Shown here piece by piece: positions 50,093 through 58,236 of a DNA stretch of 64,000 bases. A program made the translations under genes and the position numbers. Where the stretch lies: contig NZ_JBGCCH010000038.1 in the NCBI RefSeq assembly GCF_041261205.1, forward strand, positions 1 to 64,000, given 5' to 3'. The first letter of the stretch is position 1. Each line of letters starts with the position of its first letter. The notes under the pieces are model-generated. The model was not told the origin of the DNA and searched no databases. It saw only the letters and a program-made list of their open reading frames with translations. This DNA comes from Catenulispora sp. MAP5-51 (GTDB taxonomy: Bacteria > Actinomycetota > Actinomycetes > Streptomycetales > Catenulisporaceae).

Positions 50093-50140
50093 CCCGCGGG
50101 GAGCCCGCGGGAAACGCGAGAGTAAGGGTTCTGAGCGACC

Positions 50141-51268
50141 GTGACCGGCCAACTGCGTGAAGAGGTGTCCGCCGCGAGGCGGATCGTGGTCAAGGTCGGC
50201 TCCTCCTCGCTGACCACCGCTGTCGGCGGCCTGTCCGGCGAGCGTGTCGACGCGCTCGTCGACGCGCTGGCCGCACGGCTCGGCGTCCCGGGCACGCAGC
50301 TGGTGCTGGTCTCCTCCGGCGCCATCGCCGCGGGCCTGGCGCCGCTGGCCCTGCGCAAGCGGCCCAAGGACCTGCCCACCCAGCAGGCCGCGGCCTCGGT
50401 CGGCCAGGGCCTGCTGGTCGGGCGCTACACCGCCTCCTTCGCGCGCTACGGCCGCACCGTCGGCCAGGTCCTGCTCACGGTCGACGACACCACCCGGCGC
50501 TCGCACTACCGCAACGCGCACCAGACGATGGCGCGCCTGCTGGACATGAACGTCGTGCCGATCGTGAACGAGAACGACACGGTCGCCACGCACGAGATCC
50601 GCTTCGGCGACAACGACCGGCTCGCGGCCCTGGTGGCCCACCTGGTGCACGCCGACCTGCTGGTGCTGCTGTCCGACGTGGACGCGCTCTACGACGGCGA
50701 CCCGGCCAAGCCGGGCACCTCGCAGGTCGCCGACGTGCGCGGGCCGCAGGACCTGGCCGGGATCGCCATCGGCGGCGCCGGCAAGGCCGGGGTCGGTACC
50801 GGCGGCATGGCCACGAAGGTCGAGGCCGCGAGGATCGCGACCGAGGCCGGGATCCCCGTCGTGCTGACCTCTGCGGCGCACGCGGCGCGCGCACTGCGCG
50901 GCGAGATGGTCGGCACCCTGTTCCACCGGACCGGCTCGCGCACGCCGACCCGGCTGCTGTGGCTGGCTCACGCCGCCGACACGCGCGGGTCGCTGCGCCT
51001 GGACCCCGGCGCGGTGCGCGCGGTGGTCGAGCGGCGGCTGTCGCTGCTGCCGGCCGGCGTGACCGGCGTCGAAGGGTCCTTCAACGCCGGCGACCCGGTG
51101 GACCTGGTCGACGACGCCGGGACCGCCGTCGCGCGCGGCCTGGTGAACTACGACGCGAGCGAGCTGCCCGAGCTGCTGGGGCGCTCGACCCGGGAGCTGG
51201 CGGCGGCGTTGGGTCCGCAGTATGAGCGGGAGCTGGTGCACCGGGACGACTTGGTCGTGCTGCGGTAG
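50141..51268 (+). CDS. proB: Glutamate 5-kinase
   Basis: First enzyme of proline synthesis, making gamma-glutamyl phosphate. The 375-residue protein has the kinase domain with VVKVGSSSLT (about residues 9-18), the VNENDTVATHEIRFGDND substrate loop and the GGMATKVEAARIA motif, plus a C-terminal PUA domain (about 285-365) as in the long form. GTG start; AAGGGTTCTGAG is a weak ribosome-binding site. The partner gene proA is 3.2 kb downstream instead of adjacent. Confidence 0.96.
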   Translation: MTGQLREEVSAARRIVVKVGSSSLTTAVGGLSGERVDALVDALAARLGVPGTQLVLVSSGAIAAGLAPLALRKRPKDLPTQQAAASVGQGLLVGRYTASFARYGRTVGQVLLTVDDTTRRSHYRNAHQTMARLLDMNVVPIVNENDTVATHEIRFGDNDRLAALVAHLVHADLLVLLSDVDALYDGDPAKPGTSQVADVRGPQDLAGIAIGGAGKAGVGTGGMATKVEAARIATEAGIPVVLTSAAHAARALRGEMVGTLFHRTGSRTPTRLLWLAHAADTRGSLRLDPGAVRAVVERRLSLLPAGVTGVEGSFNAGDPVDLVDDAGTAVARGLVNYDASELPELLGRSTRELAAALGPQYERELVHRDDLVVLR

Positions 51269-51291
51269 GCGTCTGCGAACGCTGATTGGCG

Positions 51292-51340
51292 AAACTGCAG
51301 AGCCGGGACCACCTGACAGGTGGTCCCGGCTCTGCAGTTT
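51292..51340. terminator. Strong bidirectional terminator between proB and the anti-sigma gene
   Basis: A perfect 23-bp stem with a 3-base loop, followed by TCTTT on the plus strand; it is A-tailed on the other side (GAAA) and so can end both converging transcripts. It is the longest perfect hairpin in the window. Confidence 0.95.
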
Positions 51341-51351
51341 TCTTTGCGGAA

Positions 51352-52395
51352 TCAGTGGATGACGTCCGTCGTCCAGGCCGCCGGGTCGGTGCCCAGGGAG
51401 GTGACCCGGTTCAGCAGGGCCTGCGGGCCGCCGATCGCGGTCAGCGCGGCGGGATCGGTCTTGGGGGAGAAGACGCAGACGGTCAGCCCCTTCGAGTCCT
51501 TGCAGACGCCCTTGCTGTTCGCGCCGGGCACTGTCGAGTTCTTCCCACTGCCGGTGGTGAACACGTTGATGGCCACGATGTCTTCGACGGGCTTGTCCGC
51601 CGAGCCCAGGCGGTACATGAGGTCGCCGGTGGTGACACCGTCCTTGCGCAGGACACTGCCTCCCCGGAACACGAAGCTCTGGGGGAGAGCCCCGGCGAGC
51701 TGGATGGGCATCGGTACCGAGCGGTCCTTCCGGACCAGACCGGCTGCGCTTCGGAGCACCTGCTCCTTCCAGTCCGCGCGATCTTCGATGTTGTTGGCGT
51801 CGATCTGCATCCACTGGCCGCTCTTCAACCGCAGGGCCAGCGTGGCCATTTCGCCGCCTTCGCCGTTGCTCTGCACGACTCGGCCCTTTCCGTAGCCCAA
51901 CCAGTAGGCCGTGGTCGCCCCCGGGACCTTCACCGAGACCTTCTCGACCGGGCCGTCGCCGCGGGGGTCGCCGTCGATCAGGATGGGGGCTTCCATGGGG
52001 ACGAGGTCCAGCTGGAAGCGCCCGCTCTCGGATTCCAACATCGTGCTCATCTGCACGTCGGTCGGGTCGACGCCGCCGTACGCGACCATCCCCGACGGGA
52101 CGTAGCCGAACTGGAAGTGGGTGACCACCGGGTCGTGCGGGTCCACCACGTAGGTGCTCGACGCGGCCGAGTCCGTGCCGTCGCCGTCGCCGCTCTGCAC
52201 CCCGCTCCCCATGCCCGCCAGCGTCCCGACCGCGAGCGCGCTCGCCGCCAGGACCGCGGTCCCCGCGCCGAGGGTCGCGATGCGCCGCCGGAACAGACTG
52301 CGCTGCCCCTCGTGCAGCACGTTCTCGACGTCCATCACGGGCGGCTGGTCGGAATCCGCCATGGTGTGCAGGGCCGTGGCCAAGTCGTCGGTCAT
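51352..52395 (-). CDS. Membrane protein, probable cognate anti-sigma factor
   Basis: A 347-residue single-pass protein with about 38 cytoplasmic residues, one span (about 42-62) and a large extracytoplasmic domain. It shows no zinc-binding HxxxCxxC motif of classical ZAS anti-sigma factors. Its start overlaps the stop of the sigma gene by four bases (ATGA), the usual arrangement of SigE-family sigma factors with their membrane partner, which is the basis for the call. The exterior domain has two Cys near the C-terminus (GVCKDSKGLTVCVF), likely disulfide-bonded. It is convergent with proB across a strong hairpin. Confidence 0.65.
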   Translation of the reverse strand: MTDDLATALHTMADSDQPPVMDVENVLHEGQRSLFRRRIATLGAGTAVLAASALAVGTLAGMGSGVQSGDGDGTDSAASSTYVVDPHDPVVTHFQFGYVPSGMVAYGGVDPTDVQMSTMLESESGRFQLDLVPMEAPILIDGDPRGDGPVEKVSVKVPGATTAYWLGYGKGRVVQSNGEGGEMATLALRLKSGQWMQIDANNIEDRADWKEQVLRSAAGLVRKDRSVPMPIQLAGALPQSFVFRGGSVLRKDGVTTGDLMYRLGSADKPVEDIVAINVFTTGSGKNSTVPGANSKGVCKDSKGLTVCVFSPKTDPAALTAIGGPQALLNRVTSLGTDPAAWTTDVIH

Positions 52396-52910
52396 CGTGT
52401 GATCCCTTCGAGTTCGATCGCCGACGCGGGTGACAACAGCACCCGCAGATGGGCCAGCGCCCGGGCCGTCTGGCTCTTGACGGTTCCGGTGGAGCACCCG
52501 AGTACGTCCGCGGCTTCCTCGACCGACAGGTCGCAGTAGTAGCGCAGCACCACGGTCGCCCGCTGCCGCGGCGCCAGCTGCGCCAGCGCACCGCGCAGGT
52601 CGAGGGAGGCGTCGGCGTCGAGTGCCGGCGCCTCCCGGTCGACCGTGCCGCGGTGCAGGAAGGTGAAGCGGGACCAGGCGGTCTGCTTCTCGTCGAGGTA
52701 GGCGTTGACCAGGATGCGGCGCGCGTAGGCGTCGATGTTCTCGACGCGGGAAGCGCGGTTCCAGTGCCGGTACAGCCGCACCGCCGCCGTCTGCGCCAGG
52801 TCGTCGGCCCGGTGCCAATCGCCGCACAGCAGGAAGCCGACCCGGGTCAACCATGCTGATCGGGCCCTGAGATATTCGGTGAACTCCGCGTCCCGGTCGG
52901 ATCTGGCCAT
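52392..52910 (-). CDS. SigE-family (ECF-like) RNA polymerase sigma factor
   Basis: A 172-residue sigma factor with region 2 (FTEYLRARSAWLTRVGFLLCGDWHRADDLAQTAAVRLYRHW, about 11-52) and region 4 (LAPRQRATVVLRYYCDLSVEEAADVLGCSTGTVKSQTARALAHL, about 108-152), joined by a short linker. The VEEAADVLGCSTGTVKS helix-turn-helix is typical of the actinobacterial SigE family. AAGGAGG stands 8 bases before the ATG at 52910. A possible autoregulatory element, GCAACC-17 bases-AGTCGG on the minus strand (plus 52996-53024), lies upstream. It is translationally coupled to the downstream membrane protein. Confidence 0.9.
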   Translation of the reverse strand: MARSDRDAEFTEYLRARSAWLTRVGFLLCGDWHRADDLAQTAAVRLYRHWNRASRVENIDAYARRILVNAYLDEKQTAWSRFTFLHRGTVDREAPALDADASLDLRGALAQLAPRQRATVVLRYYCDLSVEEAADVLGCSTGTVKSQTARALAHLRVLLSPASAIELEGITR

Positions 52911-53080
52911 CGGCCCGCCCTCCTTGCGTGTCTCGCCGGCCGGCACATGCGGCCCGGGTGGTGGCGGGGCCGTGGCCCCGCTCGCTGACACCCACCCGAC
53001 TGGGACGGCTGAGGGTTCGGTTGCATCGGTGGCGGTGTTTTTTCTTGCGGGGGCGCGGTGGCCTCAGGCCCCCACCGACC

Positions 53081-53905
53081 TCAGGCCCCTACGCGGAACA
53101 CCGGCCAGCACACCTCGGTCCGCCAGCGGGCCACCTCGGCGGTGTCCCGCTGCCCGACGAGGTAGTACTCGCGGATCGGCCCCTGCACCGCCAGCGCGTG
53201 CCGTTCGACGTACGCCGCCAGCGCGCCGTAGGCGCGGTCGGACTCGATGGGTGGCCCGGCGTGCTCGATGACCGCGAACTCGGCGGCCGGGACCTCGGCG
53301 GGCCGCACCCGGCCCAGCGGGCGCACCGGGCCTTCGCAGGGGACGAAGATGGTCGTCTCGCCGTGGTGCTCGGTGAACACGGCGTCGGTGAACATCCCGC
53401 CGGCCGGCCCGGTCTGCGCCAGCCCCTGGCCCGCGACGGAGGCGTACAGCTCGCCCAGCGCACCCTGCATCCAGGCCGCGCCGTCCGCCATCGCCACGGT
53501 CTCGGTGATCGCCGCCGCGGGCACGGCCGGCACCGCGCGCAGCGTGATGTCCGGCGCGGCGTCGGCCTCGCCGGGCGCCAGCAGATCGCGCAACGAGGCC
53601 ACGGCCCGCTGCGTCCGCCCCAGCTCCGCCTCCAGCCGGTCCAGATGCGCGGCGATGTGCCGGTTGCGGGTGTCCACATCAGGCGCGGCCATCACCGTCC
53701 GGATCTCCTCCAGCGGCATACCCAGCTCCCGAAAGCGCCGGATGACCTGAGCGGCGGGAATCTGCCCGGTGGTGTAGCGGCGGTAGCCGCTGGCCGGGTC
53801 GATGTCGGCCGGCTCCAGCAGCCCGACGTCGTGGTAGTGGCGCAGCGTCTTGACGGTCAGATGCGTGGCGCGCGAGAAGTCGCCGATGGAGAGGAACGGT
53901 CCCAT
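53081..53905 (-). CDS. MerR-family regulator with GyrI-like effector domain
   Basis: A 274-residue activator: N-terminal winged helix (LSIGDFSRATHLTVKTLRHYHDVGLLEP, with GYRRYTTGQIPAAQVIRRFRELG), a dimerising coiled coil (about 80-108) and a C-terminal GyrI-like/AraC-effector ligand-binding domain (about 120-272). This BmrR/TipA-like layout responds to small hydrophobic compounds. It is divergent from the SnoaL-like gene at 53989, its likely target; 83 bases separate them and contain two copies of CCCTCCCNCNACCGG (53920 and 53961). No strong ribosome-binding site is seen. Confidence 0.9.
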   Translation of the reverse strand: MGPFLSIGDFSRATHLTVKTLRHYHDVGLLEPADIDPASGYRRYTTGQIPAAQVIRRFRELGMPLEEIRTVMAAPDVDTRNRHIAAHLDRLEAELGRTQRAVASLRDLLAPGEADAAPDITLRAVPAVPAAAITETVAMADGAAWMQGALGELYASVAGQGLAQTGPAGGMFTDAVFTEHHGETTIFVPCEGPVRPLGRVRPAEVPAAEFAVIEHAGPPIESDRAYGALAAYVERHALAVQGPIREYYLVGQRDTAEVARWRTEVCWPVFRVGA

Positions 53906-53919
53906 GCCTCGATTCTGAG

Positions 53920-53975
53920 CCCTCCCCCTACCGGAGAGTCCCGCCGCTCCGGCCCCTTGACCCTCCCGCGACCGG
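53920..53975. promoter_or_regulatory. Direct repeats in the MerR/SnoaL divergent promoter
   Basis: CCCTCCCCCTACCGG at 53920-53934 and CCCTCCCGCGACCGG at 53961-53975, 41 bases apart; CCGGAG/CTCCGG (53931, 53947) forms an inverted repeat between them. TTGACC at 53957 could be a -35 with a long MerR-type spacer. Confidence 0.45.
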
Positions 53976-53988
53976 CGAACCCAGAGTC

Positions 53989-54390
53989 ATGGCCATGACG
54001 AACACCAACGAGATCGCGTCCATCGTCGACAACTACATCGCCGTCTGGGGCATCGCCGACCCCGCCGAGCGCGCCAAGGCCGTCGCGGAACTGTGGGCCG
54101 GTCACGGCATCGAGTACGTCGAAGGCAACCAGTACATCGGCCATAGCGCCCTCACCGAGCGCGTCGCCGAGGCCCACGAAGCCTTCGTCGCCAACGCCAC
54201 CTACACCGCCTCCGGCGGCGACGACGCAACCGTCCACGGCGACATCGTGACCTTCACCATCCGCCTGGACCACGCGCAGGGCGAGGACGCCGGCGAGACC
54301 GCCTGGTCGGCTCGAGTGTTCTTGGTGCTGGACGAGGACGGCCGGGTGCGCGAGGACTACCAGCTGACGGTGAAGCCGCTGGCCGCCTAG
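53989..54390 (+). CDS. SnoaL-like / NTF2-fold protein
   Basis: A 133-residue protein of the NTF2 superfamily: an N-terminal helix pair (IASIVDNYIAVWGIADPAERAKAVAELWA), a beta sheet and a closing strand (WSARVFLVLDEDGRVREDYQL). Members include small isomerases, hydrolases and scavenging proteins; the reaction here is unknown. It stands divergent to a MerR regulator with an effector domain and is presumably induced by the same small molecule. An ATG at 53995 is an alternative start. A hairpin follows at 54410. Confidence 0.8.
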   Translation: MAMTNTNEIASIVDNYIAVWGIADPAERAKAVAELWAGHGIEYVEGNQYIGHSALTERVAEAHEAFVANATYTASGGDDATVHGDIVTFTIRLDHAQGEDAGETAWSARVFLVLDEDGRVREDYQLTVKPLAA

Positions 54391-54409
54391 CCGCCGTGGG
54401 ATCCGGCGT

Positions 54410-54446
54410 GGGCGTCTCGACAGGCGAAATCGCCGTTGAGACGCCC
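54410..54446 (+). terminator. Terminator between the SnoaL-like gene and proA
   Basis: GGGCGTCTC / GAGACGCCC arms plus an inner GGCG/CGCC pair; its 3' arm overlaps the presumed -35 region of proA (TTGAGA at 54436). Confidence 0.65.
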
Positions 54447-54456
54447 CCGTCCGGCT

Positions 54457-54462
54457 TAGGCT
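54457..54462 (+). promoter_or_regulatory. -10 hexamer of leaderless proA promoter
   Basis: TAGGCT ends 6 bases before the proA ATG. A TTGAGA 15 bases upstream is a short-spaced -35 candidate. Confidence 0.5.
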
Positions 54463-54468
54463 GGACCC

Positions 54469-55728
54469 ATGACGGACCTGCAGACCGAAGTCCTGGACGC
54501 CGCCCGCCGTGCCAAGAAGGCCGCGGCCGACCTGGCTCAGCGACCGCGCGGTGAGAAGGACGCGGCGCTGCACGCCATGGCCGACGCGCTCGTGGCCCGG
54601 AGTGGCGAGATTGTCGAGGCCAACGGCCGCGACACCGAGCGGGCACGGGAGGGCGGTTCGGCCGCCGGGTACATCGACCGGCTCACGCTCACCGAGGCGC
54701 GGGTCGCCGCGATCGCTGAGGCGTTGCGCCAGCTGGCCTCGTTGCCCGATCCGGTCGGGGAGAGTGTGCGTGGGGGTGTCCTGCCCAACGGCATCGAGTT
54801 GCGGCAGGTGCGGGTGCCGCTCGGGGTGGTCGGGATCATTTATGAGGCGCGGCCCAATGTCACCGTGGATGCCGCCGGGATCTGCCTGAAGTCCGGCAAT
54901 GCCGCGCTGCTGCGGGGCTCCAGTTCCGCCAAGGACTCCAACACCGTGCTGGTCGCCGTCATGCGCGACGCGCTGGCCGCCGCCGGGTTCCCGGCCGATG
55001 CCGTGCAGCTGGTGCCCGGTGACTCGCACGAGGCCGTCACCCACCTCATGAACGCGCGCGGGCTGGTCGACGTGCTCATTCCGCGCGGGGGCGCCTCGCT
55101 GATCCGGTCCGTGGTGGACAATGCGCGGGTGCCGGTGATCGAGACCGGGACCGGGAACTGCCATGTCTACGTCGATGCCTCCGCCGACCTCGACCAGGCG
55201 CTGGCGATCCTGGTCAACGCCAAGACCCAGCGCTACAGCGTCTGCAACGCCGCCGAGTCGCTGCTCGTGCACGCCGATGTCGCCGATGCGTTCCTGCCCA
55301 AGGCGCTCGCCGCGCTGGCGGACAAGGGTGTGACGGTGCACGGCGACAAGCGCGTCGCGGCGTTCTCCGCGGCCGTGGTGCCGGCCACCGATGCGGACTT
55401 CGCCGCCGAGTACGAGTCGCTGGACCTGTCCGCGGCCGTGGTGGACTCCCTGGACGCCGCCATCGAGCACGTCAACGCCTACAACACCGGCCACACCGAC
55501 GTGATCGTCACCCGCGACCTGAACGCGGCCCGGGCCTTCCAACTGCGGGTGGACGCCGCGGCGGTCGGGGTGAACGTCTCGACGCGCTTCACCGACGGCG
55601 GCGAGTTCGGGTTCGGCGCCGAGATCGGCATCTCCACGCAGAAGACCCACGCGCGCGGCCCGATGGGGCTGCCCGAGCTCACCTCGACGAAGTACCTCAT
55701 GGTCGGCGACGGCCAGATCCGCGAGTGA
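54469..55728 (+). CDS. proA: Gamma-glutamyl phosphate reductase
   Basis: Second enzyme of proline synthesis, an aldehyde-dehydrogenase-fold reductase that makes glutamate semialdehyde. The 419-residue protein has [17 protein letters not shown] (about 107-123), [10 protein letters not shown], the catalytic Cys in [11 protein letters not shown] (about residue 257) and the family ending with [18 protein letters not shown] -10 hexamer next to the ATG indicates its own leaderless promoter, consistent with its separation from proB. The stop is followed by a 13-bp tandem repeat. Confidence 0.96.
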   Translation: MTDLQTEVLDAARRAKKAAADLAQRPRGEKDAALHAMADALVARSGEIVEANGRDTERAREGGSAAGYIDRLTLTEARVAAIAEALRQLASLPDPVGESVRGGVLPNGIELRQVRVPLGVVGIIYEARPNVTVDAAGICLKSGNAALLRGSSSAKDSNTVLVAVMRDALAAAGFPADAVQLVPGDSHEAVTHLMNARGLVDVLIPRGGASLIRSVVDNARVPVIETGTGNCHVYVDASADLDQALAILVNAKTQRYSVCNAAESLLVHADVADAFLPKALAALADKGVTVHGDKRVAAFSAAVVPATDADFAAEYESLDLSAAVVDSLDAAIEHVNAYNTGHTDVIVTRDLNAARAFQLRVDAAAVGVNVSTRFTDGGEFGFGAEIGISTQKTHARGPMGLPELTSTKYLMVGDGQIRE

Positions 55729-55730
55729 GT

Positions 55731-55769
55731 CGCCGCTGAGACCCGCCGCTGAGACGCCCGCTGAGACCC
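55731..55769 (+). repeat. 3 x 13-bp tandem repeat after the proA stop
   Basis: CGCCGCTGAGACC, CGCCGCTGAGACG and CCCGCTGAGACCC start two bases after the TGA. Confidence 0.85.
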
Positions 55770-55894
55770 CTCACGTCCGGCGCCCGGAATCAGGTGTGCA
55801 ACGGGGCCGGATCAAGTAGCCTTTCGCCCATCATGTCCGTGTCGCGGCCCGGGGGAAGTGGGCTGTGCCTTAGAGGGTTTGGGGAAGGCCGTCC

Positions 55895-56434
55895 GTGGCC
55901 GAGGACAAGAACCAGGACCAGAACGCGGAGGACCCCGGCGACGCGCCGATATTCTCCGCGCAGGAGTGGGAAGAGTTCGAGCGCTCCTTCACCAAGGAGT
56001 CGACGAAGGCCGCGACCTTCAAGGAGCCCTCGGCGCGGCAGCGTGAGCTCAGCGAGAAGTGGAAGCGCCAGGGTCCGCGGGACGGCGGCTGGCGGACCGA
56101 CGGCACCCCGACAGACCTCGCCGACGCCCCCGCGCCGGTCCGGGAGCGGGGCGCGCCGGTCGACTACGGCACCGGGCGGCGCCGGCGCTGGCGGCGGAAC
56201 GTGGCCTGGGTGGTCCTGGCCGCGCTGGTGACCTCGGCGATCATCGGGGTGCCGCGGCTGTTCTCGTCCTCGAAGGGCGGGAACGGCCGGAACCCGAACA
56301 TGCCCCCCGCTTCCGGTACCCCGGACGGCTCAAGCGCCGGAACCAGCGCGAGTGCGGCCGGGCCGGTCTCCGGCGGGGACTCGCTGCGCTTCTCGGTCGC
56401 GGGCCTGGACTACCAGCTGGTGATGAAGGCCTGA
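55895..56434 (+). CDS. Single-pass membrane protein of unknown function
   Basis: A 179-residue protein: a charged cytoplasmic N-terminal region (about 1-100) containing FSAQEWEEFERSFTKE, a basic stop-transfer RRRRWRRN, one span (about 104-122) and a Gly/Ser-rich exterior tail ending in a small hydrophobic block (LRFSVAGLDYQLVM). The same kind of protein is found near proA and nadD in Streptomyces. GTG start with GGGGAAGG about 7 bases upstream; 56434 is followed by a strong hairpin. Function unknown. Confidence 0.75.
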   Translation: MAEDKNQDQNAEDPGDAPIFSAQEWEEFERSFTKESTKAATFKEPSARQRELSEKWKRQGPRDGGWRTDGTPTDLADAPAPVRERGAPVDYGTGRRRRWRRNVAWVVLAALVTSAIIGVPRLFSSSKGGNGRNPNMPPASGTPDGSSAGTSASAAGPVSGGDSLRFSVAGLDYQLVMKA

Positions 56435-56443
56435 CACGCGGCA

Positions 56444-56471
56444 GGCCCCGGTTCCAACGGGAACCGGGGCC
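56444..56471 (+). terminator. Hairpin after the membrane protein gene
   Basis: A 12-bp perfect stem (GGCCCCGGTTCC) with loop AACG, 10 bases after the stop. Confidence 0.85.
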
Positions 56472-56486
56472 ATCGCGTGCGAAATA

Positions 56487-56558
56487 CTGAACACCGAACT
56501 CTAAACGCTGAACACCGAACCCTCACCGCATCAGGGCTCAGTTCTCAGGGCTCAGTCC
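56487..56558 (+). repeat. Two short direct repeats over the M48 stop
   Basis: CTGAACACCGAAC occurs at 56487 and 56508; TCAGGGCTCAGTNC occurs in tandem at 56531 and 56545, the second copy crossing the minus-strand stop codon at 56552. Confidence 0.75.
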
Positions 56559-57625
56559 TCAGCGCCCTCCTCCGCGCCGTCGGGGCCCCGGTTCGGCCCC
56601 CACTTGCGGTACATCGTCTCGCCGATCCGGCTGCCGACCCCGGCCACCTCGTCGGCGAACCCGCGCACCTTCGTCAGCAGCGGGTCGGTGGTCTTCTCGA
56701 AGTTCTCCTTGTACTGGCTCGCCGCCGCCTTGGCCTCCTCGCGGACGCTGGCCTGCGGGTCTTCCTCGCGCCGCGGGTAGGTGCCGCCCATCACGCGCTG
56801 GTAGTCCCCGGCCTCGACCCAGCGGGTGAGCTCCAGGGCGCGGATCGAGGTGTACGGGTGGGTGCGCTCGCGCAGGCTCATCAGCTTCAGGATCGACTCG
56901 CGCATGCCGCCGCCGCCCTCGTGCTCGCGGGCCTGCTCCAGGAACGCGATCGGGTTCATCTCGGCCAGGTGCGAGCCGCCGGCCAGCTTCATCAGGGAGC
57001 GCATGGCGGCGTCCAGGTCCTGCTCGACCAGCAGGCCGGCGCGGTCGCAGGACAGCTCGGCCTTGCGGAACCACTCCAGCAGGGCATTGATGAACATGTC
57101 GATGCCCCACTTGCCGATCGGCATCCAGGCCAGCTTCGTGGCGAAGTTGGTCAGCCAGAACAGCATCGTGCGGTAGACGGCGTGCCCGGAGAGCACGTGG
57201 CCGGCCTCGTGGCCGACGATGAAGCGCATCTCCTCCTCGTCCATCAGCTCGTACAGCCCGGTCGTCAGCACGATCGTCGGGCGGTCCATGCCGATGGTGA
57301 AGGCGTTCGGGACCGGGTTCTGGACCACGTACATCTCCGGCATGAAGCCGATGTCCAGGACGTCGACGGCGTCCTTCAGCATCGTCTGCAGCCGCGGGAA
57401 CTGCAGGTCGCCGACCTTGACCCCGTCGGCCAGCAGCGACAGCCGGATCTTGCGCTCGTCGATGAACCCGGACAGCTTGCGCAGCAGCATGTCGAAGCCC
57501 TCGATCTTGCGCAGCGCGACCAGCGCCGTGCGGTCCGAGGGGTGTTCGTAGGCCCGGGAGCTGATGCCGGGGAACCGTTGGCGGTTCCGCTCCGGCGTGT
57601 TCTCAGAACCTTCGCGTTCCGGCAT
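56552..57625 (-). CDS. M48-family zinc metalloprotease
   Basis: A 357-residue membrane-associated or cytoplasmic metalloprotease related to HtpX/Ste24. The zinc motif is H139-E-A-G-H143 in FIVGHEAGHVLSGH, with the third ligand Glu in the EWFRKAELSCDRAG segment (about 205). Upstream VVQNPVPNAFTIGMDRPTIVLTTGL is the family's conserved strand-helix. One hydrophobic stretch (TMLFWLTNFATKLAW) follows the zinc site. AAGGGGG lies 7 bases before the ATG at 57625; the frame is open to 57886 without support. The role is probably membrane-protein quality control. Confidence 0.9.
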   Translation of the reverse strand: MPEREGSENTPERNRQRFPGISSRAYEHPSDRTALVALRKIEGFDMLLRKLSGFIDERKIRLSLLADGVKVGDLQFPRLQTMLKDAVDVLDIGFMPEMYVVQNPVPNAFTIGMDRPTIVLTTGLYELMDEEEMRFIVGHEAGHVLSGHAVYRTMLFWLTNFATKLAWMPIGKWGIDMFINALLEWFRKAELSCDRAGLLVEQDLDAAMRSLMKLAGGSHLAEMNPIAFLEQAREHEGGGGMRESILKLMSLRERTHPYTSIRALELTRWVEAGDYQRVMGGTYPRREEDPQASVREEAKAAASQYKENFEKTTDPLLTKVRGFADEVAGVGSRIGETMYRKWGPNRGPDGAEEGAED

Positions 57626-57763
57626 ACAGGAACCCCCTTGTAGACGTCTCAGTAGCTCACAGTAGACCCGGCACGTCCCTTGCGGGTCGTTCCCGTGACC
57701 GCCGGTGGAGCTCTCCAAAGAGGGACGCGTGGACCTGCCAATGAGTTCCCTATAAGCCGGGCG

Positions 57764-57769
57764 TAATGT
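57764..57769 (+). promoter_or_regulatory. -10 hexamer of a leaderless small-protein gene
   Basis: TAATGT ends 7 bases before the ATG at 57777. Confidence 0.5.
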
Positions 57770-57776
57770 GGACGCT

Positions 57777-57950
57777 ATGCATGTCGTTAACACGATCTTC
57801 CTGGCGGACCCCAGCCCGTTCCCCGCCCAGACCGCTCCGCACACCGCGGGCTGGCTGCGCTGGTTCGTCCTGGGTGCGGTGATCACGGTCGCGCTGATGG
57901 CGTGGGCGTGTCTGCGCGGTTACCGGAACCACGACTCCGACGGCGAGTAG
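57777..57950 (+). CDS. 57-residue single-pass membrane protein
   Basis: A small protein with about 25 exterior residues, one span (about 29-47, WFVLGAVITVALMAWA) and a short hydrophilic tail (RGYRNHDSDGE). The -10 hexamer 7 bases upstream of the ATG and lack of a ribosome-binding site suggest a leaderless mRNA. It is divergent from the M48 gene. Function unknown. Confidence 0.6.
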   Translation: MHVVNTIFLADPSPFPAQTAPHTAGWLRWFVLGAVITVALMAWACLRGYRNHDSDGE

Positions 57951-58014
57951 CCCGCGCGGCTGACGTGCCCGCGATAGCGGGCACCCTGCCGGGATTCCGC
58001 TACCCGGGACCCCC

Positions 58015-58020
58015 TATGCT
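58015..58020 (+). promoter_or_regulatory. -10 hexamer of the second small-protein gene
   Basis: TATGCT ends 7 bases before the ATG at 58028. Confidence 0.5.
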
Positions 58021-58027
58021 GACCTCC

Positions 58028-58198
58028 ATGTCCGCATTCTCCTCCGCCACGCAGGCCGCGCACGCCCTCCTCGCCGAGGGGGCCGTCACGCCCGAGAAGA
58101 CGCACGACGGCATCAACCCGCCGCTGAACGGCGCGATCGTCCTGGTCGTCCTGCTGATCCTGCTGTTCGTCACCACGCGCCTCAACAAGGATCGGTAG
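58028..58198 (+). CDS. 56-residue membrane protein upstream of nadD
   Basis: An amphipathic N-terminal helix (SSATQAAHALLAEG), a linker and a C-terminal span (about 35-52, AIVLVVLLILLFVTT) followed by RLNKDR. Small membrane proteins occupy the same place before nadD in Streptomyces. A separate leaderless promoter is predicted. Function unknown. Confidence 0.65.
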   Translation: MSAFSSATQAAHALLAEGAVTPEKTHDGINPPLNGAIVLVVLLILLFVTTRLNKDR

Positions 58199-58222
58199 TC
58201 CCACCGCACCTGTCCGACCGGG

Positions 58223-58228
58223 TAGGGT
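58223..58228 (+). promoter_or_regulatory. -10 hexamer of leaderless nadD promoter
   Basis: TAGGGT ends 8 bases before the nadD ATG. Confidence 0.5.
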
Positions 58229-58236
58229 GACGCGCC

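Noticed and set aside
48458-52591. A 1377-codon minus-strand frame across obgE and proB
   Set aside because: Shadow frame produced by high third-position GC; no recognisable motif. Obg and ProB motifs are clear on the plus strand.
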